A DNA stretch of 64,000 nt from assembly GCA_021464415.1 (NCBI GenBank), contig CM038467.1, positions 11,983,411 to 12,047,410 on the forward strand, read 5' to 3'. This document shows, piece after piece, positions 59,507 through 64,000 of the stretch. Made by a program: the position numbers and the translations under genes. Numbering within the stretch: the first letter of the stretch is position 1; each line of letters starts with the position of its first letter. The notes beneath the pieces are model-generated. The model searched no databases. It was given only the letters and a program-made list of their open reading frames with translations, and was not told where the DNA came from. Origin of the DNA: Lonicera japonica (Eukaryota > Streptophyta > Magnoliopsida > Dipsacales > Caprifoliaceae).

Positions 59507-60203
59507 TCCGACGGTCGGATCTCCGAAAATTCAGAAAATCGCGAGTTTATTTCGGGTGGTGAAATGGAGGTCTTCTCGAAGTTAAAATGGTTTGAAGTTT
59601 GGTAAGTGGATAGGCCTTATTGTGGGGAAGAGCATATTAAAATTTCATCTTTGTCGGACATGGGGTCCTCAAGAATCAATTTGTCTACCGAGCAATTCTA
59701 GTTGAAATGTCCTTCGTAGCAAATTAAAATAAATAGTGGCCTTCCCGAAATCTGATCGACCTCAAATTTGGACAAAAGTTAGAAAACATTTGGAGGGAAA
59801 ACATATCAAAAAATCAGCATAATCCAACGGTTGGAAGTTTAATTGTCGAGATAGTTGTACGCAAGTACGTTTCCTACGCGGAAACAAACTCTTTGTACCA
59901 AGCCAAGGAGACCGAGTCCTTCCCGAACTCCGATCGTCTTCAAATTTTTACAGAGTCTAGAAGACTTATATTGGCAATACATATCCAAAATTCAGCATGA
60001 TCCAACGGTTAGAAACTGACTTGTCGTGCAAACAAGGGACCTTGTCTACAACAAGTACCTTTCCTACGCGGACACAAACTCTTCGTACCAATCAGAACGA
60101 AAGGGAACCTTCCCGAAATCCGATCGACCTGAAATTTTTACACGATCTAGAATATTCCTATTTACAACACATATCCAAAAATAAGGATGATCCAACGGTG
60201 GGA
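59507..60203. repeat. U3 repeats with TCCAACGGTTGGA palindromes (solo LTR)
   Basis: Units of about 180-190 bp share CTTCCCGAA.TC.GATCG, CATATC.AAAA and a TCCAACGG word. Palindrome-type cores are at 59507-59519 (TCCGACGGTCGGA), 59823-59835 (TCCAACGGTTGGA), 60001-60013 (one mismatch) and 60191-60203 (one mismatch). Confidence 0.75.
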
Positions 60204-60273
60204 AGGCTTCGCGATAATTTCCAAGAGTCCTAGTTGCAATCTCTTTTCTTGCTCTCCAAGTATTTTCTTCAAC

Positions 60274-60282
60274 TATAAATAG
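60274..60282 (+). promoter_or_regulatory. TATA box of solo LTR
   Basis: TATAAATAG, downstream of the U3 repeats and placed as in the full-length Tat LTR. Confidence 0.75.
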
Positions 60283-61261
60283 ACCCCCCATCCATTCATT
60301 ATTTTCATCAACAATCAAGGGAATTTCGTGGTACACACCAAGATATCCTTATTCTCTCCTTCCAAGAAGGCTCAGGTATAATTTTCTCTCTCTTCTTTTA
60401 TTTATTCGTCAGTTTTATAATTCATACTCTTGTTTGCATAATTTTTATTACTTAATAGCTTTTCAAAACCTTTTTTTTCAAATTGTTTTCAAAACTAAAG
60501 GCGTATAATAAACCCTAATCCAATTCCAAAATAGTATTATTACTTTTTTTACTTTTTCAAAAGTCCGGATTAGCGGTATCGTTATACGAAGGAATCGATA
60601 ATCGCTACATATCCAATCTAACTCATAGATTGCGGTGTATATGTGATAAATACTCGATTATGAGAGCACTAGTGCCATCTATACCGATTTAATTAATAGA
60701 CTTTGGTATACGATCGGTCAACTCGCCTCATATAATATCGAATATAAGATTCCACATTGAATCAGTTTCCGAAAAGCCCAATGCTTTACAAAATCACTTT
60801 TTTCATTGCATCTATTATTATCAAACTCTCTTTTTCAAATCACACACACACATTTATTTTCATAATCATGGGTGAATTAGGAAACACATCGTTTTCATCC
60901 CAACCCCAAAATCCCGATTTCTAAGGTAAGTACGGAAAGCTGTAAAGTAATGGAAATAGCATGCAAGAACTGAATTATAACACACGCATATCCTACTCAA
61001 GAGACCGAAAGGGCGAATTGGGTGCCTAATACCTTCCCGATTCGTAACTTAATCCCCGAACCTTCGAATCAACTGGTTTCGCATATATTGTGTATAAGAG
61101 GATATTTACTCCATAAATACGTCTCTTTTACACAAACCTTTTTTGTTTGTTTAGTAAAACAAACTGGCGACTCTTATTCTTTTCAAAACCTGATTTCCAA
61201 ATCAACAAACGGAATCGCCGCCCACGGGGACCCCCGGGCGTCGAGAACGCGGGTTCTCACA

Positions 61262-61326
61262 GGCGCACACCCATACAAAGGTCGAGAGGGATAAGAGGCC
61301 GAAGAGGAAGAGGAAAAAACCTAGTT
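61262..61326 (+). pseudogene. C-terminal end of the interrupted PMD-like gene
   Basis: It begins with the right GGCGC duplication. From 61267 the frame continues that of 59208 and encodes a basic tail with KRPKRKRKK, a likely nuclear localisation signal, before a stop shortly after 61330. This shows that the LTR entered the last exon of the PMD-like gene. Confidence 0.75.
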
Positions 61327-61627
61327 GTGGTACTTAGTAGGTTGATTGTTAGTTATTAGAGAAAAAATGTCATTTCATTACTTGTATTAAATAGTTGTAC
61401 ATGGATATTTATTTTCGCTTAGTTGTATGATTTGGTGTGTACATAAACTTAGAATTTTGGTATATATGATAAAACATACCTCTATAATTATATTTTTTGA
61501 AGAATAACAAACATTTTGCTTTAAATTAATTAAACGAAAGTTGCGGTTATAACATTATGCATAAAGCAAAATAAAACATTAGACATGAAACAAAGTAAAG
61601 CATACAAAGATATCAACTTAAATATTA

Positions 61628-61834
61628 AGGTGGACATCTACATACAATCTTTAAAATGGACGGTGAGAGGTCAACATTCATATCAGAATAAATCATTCCA
61701 ACTAATTCCGAGTACGTCGTACCTTTTTTAACGATAATTCCTTTTTTATGTTGCATTTTGTAACATTGTCCATGTTCTCCATTAATAATTTCTCCGCCCC
61801 AGTATAAAAGCATAAATACTTGTCTGCTCTTCAT
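61628..61834 (-). pseudogene. Mutator-transposase-like N-terminal fragment
   Basis: A 69-codon frame with LLYWGGEIINGEHG, KGTTYSELVGMIYSDM and KIVCRCPP. It resembles the N-terminal region found in plant MULE (MuDR-type) transposases (YWGG..I.GE.G ... ITY.ELV..I ... RYP). It ends in a stop and nothing further of the transposase (MULE catalytic domain, SWIM finger) is visible, so it is a remnant or a short solo exon. Its presence supports a MULE identity for the surrounding TIR element. Confidence 0.55.
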
Positions 61835-62929
61835 TATTTACCTTTAACACAATTAAACAAATTTATCACCAATTGATAATAAATATAATTTATTTAAAAT
61901 AATCAAGCATGCCTTCCATTATGATGGTAGATAATACATTCTTTAAAATAAAATATAATTTCTCAAAAAATAAATAAGTATATACATTCTTCAAAAAAGT
62001 TATATAATTATTGAAAAAACAAAATTAAGTATCAACCCCTACGAAATATTATATTAAATTATTTATTTAAAATCATAAAATAAATTTTTGTAAATAAAAA
62101 AATATTATAAACCACTACAAATATAATTATTAAGTATTACAATGGGCCTTTTTGTTTTTGGCCCATTTTTTTTCAAATAGTTTTGCATTTAACCTAGGGA
62201 AATTGGAAAATGACCCAAAACAATGGATAATCACTAATTTCTTGTTTTTATTTTCCCTAAAATACCCTTAATTGACTTTTCAAGTAAGCAATTTAATTAT
62301 CCCTAAGATTTAACTTATAGCAAACTTTTGAATTTTGAAATCTATTAATATTCGAAATTCCAAAAGAAACATCCATTTAATTAGGGAACTTGAAATTAAT
62401 TTCAAAAATATTATAAATCATAAATCATAATACTTGGGCTAACCACAAATTTTCTATATTACAATAATATGATAATAAATCTACAAATTTGCAATAATAC
62501 ATACATTCACAAATCTACAAATCTATATCTAACCCCCCCCCCCACACACACATATATTATGCATACATAGATCTACAAACAATCAAACAAATCTATATCA
62601 TAAATCTACAATAATATCCCATTTATTTCATTCATATAATTATTATGCAAACATAGATCTACAAATAATCAAAATATATAGATCTATAAATAATCAAAAT
62701 ACTATAAATGGACATACCTATTTTTGTTGAAGTAGAGAAAAATTATTATGAGTGAATGGTCTTCACAACTTTTCTTTTTTTCAAATTTTAAATTATGAAG
62801 AAGATGGAAAAAAGAAGCAGCAAAAGATGAGGAAGAAAGAGCAAGAAGAAGAAGAATAAGAAATAGAAGCGAGAAACGGCGCAATAGAATTTACTTAGGG
62901 TTATGGGAGGGAAATTAATTAAATTAAAA
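61835..62929. other. AT-rich DNA inside the MULE-like element, no gene seen
   Basis: Simple AT-rich sequence with a C/CA run at 62536-62552. No supported coding frame. Confidence 0.5.
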
Positions 62930-63239
62930 AACGCAGTAATGAATTGCGGTTTTATGTTAAAAAATGCGATCACGAATATCGATTTAAAAAAAATCCTCTT
63001 TAAAACCGCGATTGGGGGTAGCTTTTTTAATGGTAAAAATGCAGTAATGAATCTCGTTTTTACACAGTGATTTTTTTTTAAATTGCTACTTTGAGTCGCG
63101 TTTTTTCAACTAAAATAGCTACATTAAATTGCGATTTTAAAACTACCCTATTTTCATAAATAAGTTTAAAACAACCCTATTTTACTAAATAAGTTAAAAA
63201 ATGAGCATAGTTATCTAAAAAATTCCATTTAATGAGTTG

Positions 63240-64000
63240 TTTAAATATGAATTTAAAATGAATTATCCCACTCATTTAAAAAGTTTAGAGATTCTTTACC
63301 TTTTTAAAGCATTTAACAACACTAAATAATGTGTGGTTTTATTAAGAGATAATGGGTTACAAGTTCTTCTTCCGTAATGTTTTATAATTCAAAGGACGAA
63401 CTCATATTTAGTAAAGGGAAGTAGTACCAATTTCATAATTTGGTTTTACAATAAGGACACTTTTCATAATATTAATTTATTTTAAGGAAAATGATAAATG
63501 TTGATGGACAAAAATACCATACTATATCATTTATTCTAATCATACAAAAGACATATTATTCTCTCTTACATACACATAGTTTAGAGAGAGAAAACAAAAA
63601 ACAAGGAAAAAGAGAAGTTCTTTCACCAATAATCTCACATCTTTCACCACCACCACCACCACCAACACCACCTGAATCTTCGATCGTATCGCCTAGAGGA
63701 GCGAGCGCCGTTCTCATCTTCATTTTCATCTTCATCTTCATCTTCTTCTTCTTATTTTTTTATGGATGTACAATCGTAAAAGATATATAACTTTTGATCG
63801 AACAGTTGGATTTGGCTGATTTTTGGATATGTTGTTCGAAAGACAAAATTATTATAATTGCGCGAAAAATTAAGATGATTAGAGGCCGTTCTGCTACAGA
63901 AATCGACCAATTTCGACAGCCCAGCGAGATTCGAAAAAAAAAATGATCGTAACTCTTTTTTTTTTACGAATCCTACGTCGATCCATATATATATATACAT
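63240..64000. other. Right edge of window, unresolved
   Basis: It contains AG-rich, CACCAC-rich and TTCATC-rich simple sequence at about 63570-63760, which resembles a 5' UTR or low-complexity coding start. No domain is recognisable, and the sequence is cut by the window end. Confidence 0.35.

Larger units (their letters stand above)
59209..61261 (+). mobile_element. Solo LTR of a second Tat family
   Basis: It runs from TGTGAACACC to GGTTCTCACA, 2053 bp, flanked by GGCGC. It shares with the full-length Tat LTR the start (GACCCCCGCAAGAA.CCTAA), a late block (GAGACCGAAAGGGCG... ...CTTCCC), an internal TGGCGACTCT (61165-61174) and the CACGGGGAC...TTCTCACA end. The rest is diverged and it lacks the TGTCGCGCGACA palindrome. 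With no internal region and a perfect duplication, it arose by LTR-LTR recombination. Confidence 0.93.
55930..63237. mobile_element. Putative MULE-like element with long TIRs, GRF and PMD cargo
   Basis: The left flank (about 55930-56200) and the right flank (about 62930-63237) are inverted copies. Shared words include CATTTAATGGA, AACTATG.T...TTTTTCAACTTATTTAGTAAA, AAACTTATTT.TGAAAAT.GGGT and repeated GC-cored palindromes. Inside are a GRF-zinc-finger gene and a PMD-like gene on the plus strand, and a Mutator-transposase-like fragment on the minus strand. A Tat solo LTR is inserted in the PMD gene. The outer limits and a target duplication could not be fixed; a 9-bp duplication would confirm a MULE. 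Confidence 0.6.

Noticed and set aside
63491..63790. Proline/phenylalanine-rich 99-codon frame
   Set aside because: Driven by CACCAC and TTCATC simple repeats; no recognisable domain.

Overview
This window is nuclear DNA from a flowering plant, most likely a eudicot. It is AT-rich, its host genes are split by GT-AG introns, and most of the rest is transposable elements nested in one another. Only two apparently complete host genes are visible. One is a CYP71-type cytochrome P450 (+ strand, 39110-44113, two exons). The other is a chloroplast rhodanese-like protein closely resembling Arabidopsis STR11 (- strand, 44589-47190, ten exons). The two converge. A broken relative of the P450 lies about 14 kb upstream in the same orientation, as two exon relics (25054-25250 and 29284-29770) separated by transposon DNA.

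The main object is an 18.8-kb Ty3/gypsy retrotransposon of the Tat/Ogre lineage at 3936-22727. It has 1.65-kb LTRs with no base substitution that I could see between them, a GTAAT target-site duplication, a tRNA-type primer-binding site, gag, and a pol with protease, RT, two RNase H domains and integrase. Between pol and the 3' LTR it carries two genes on the opposite strand, both with intact coding frames: a single-exon 418-aa gene, and a five-exon, 853-aa plant mobile domain (PMD) gene whose first intron holds a 74-bp minisatellite. The perfect palindrome TGTCGCGCGACA lies just upstream of the TATA box of all three promoters (LTR, antisense gene A, antisense gene B). Many copies are spaced by about two or three DNA helical turns. 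This shared cis-element is the best candidate in the window for an undescribed regulatory system.

The right part (about 55.93-63.24 kb) looks like a second mobile element that also carries a PMD gene. It has long, diverged terminal inverted repeats, a GRF-zinc-finger gene, an internally deleted PMD-like gene and a short Mutator-transposase-like fragment on the opposite strand. A solo LTR from a different Tat family (59209-61261, TSD GGCGC) sits in the last codons of that PMD-like gene. Two unrelated transposon classes in one window therefore carry PMD cargo.

The remaining space holds CACTA ends, hAT-type elements with 8-bp duplications, Tourist- and Stowaway-like MITEs, a 1.43-kb repeat present twice, tandem duplications and microsatellites. 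The full-length Tat element itself landed inside a Tourist-like MITE, an intact relative of which lies at 50279-50716.
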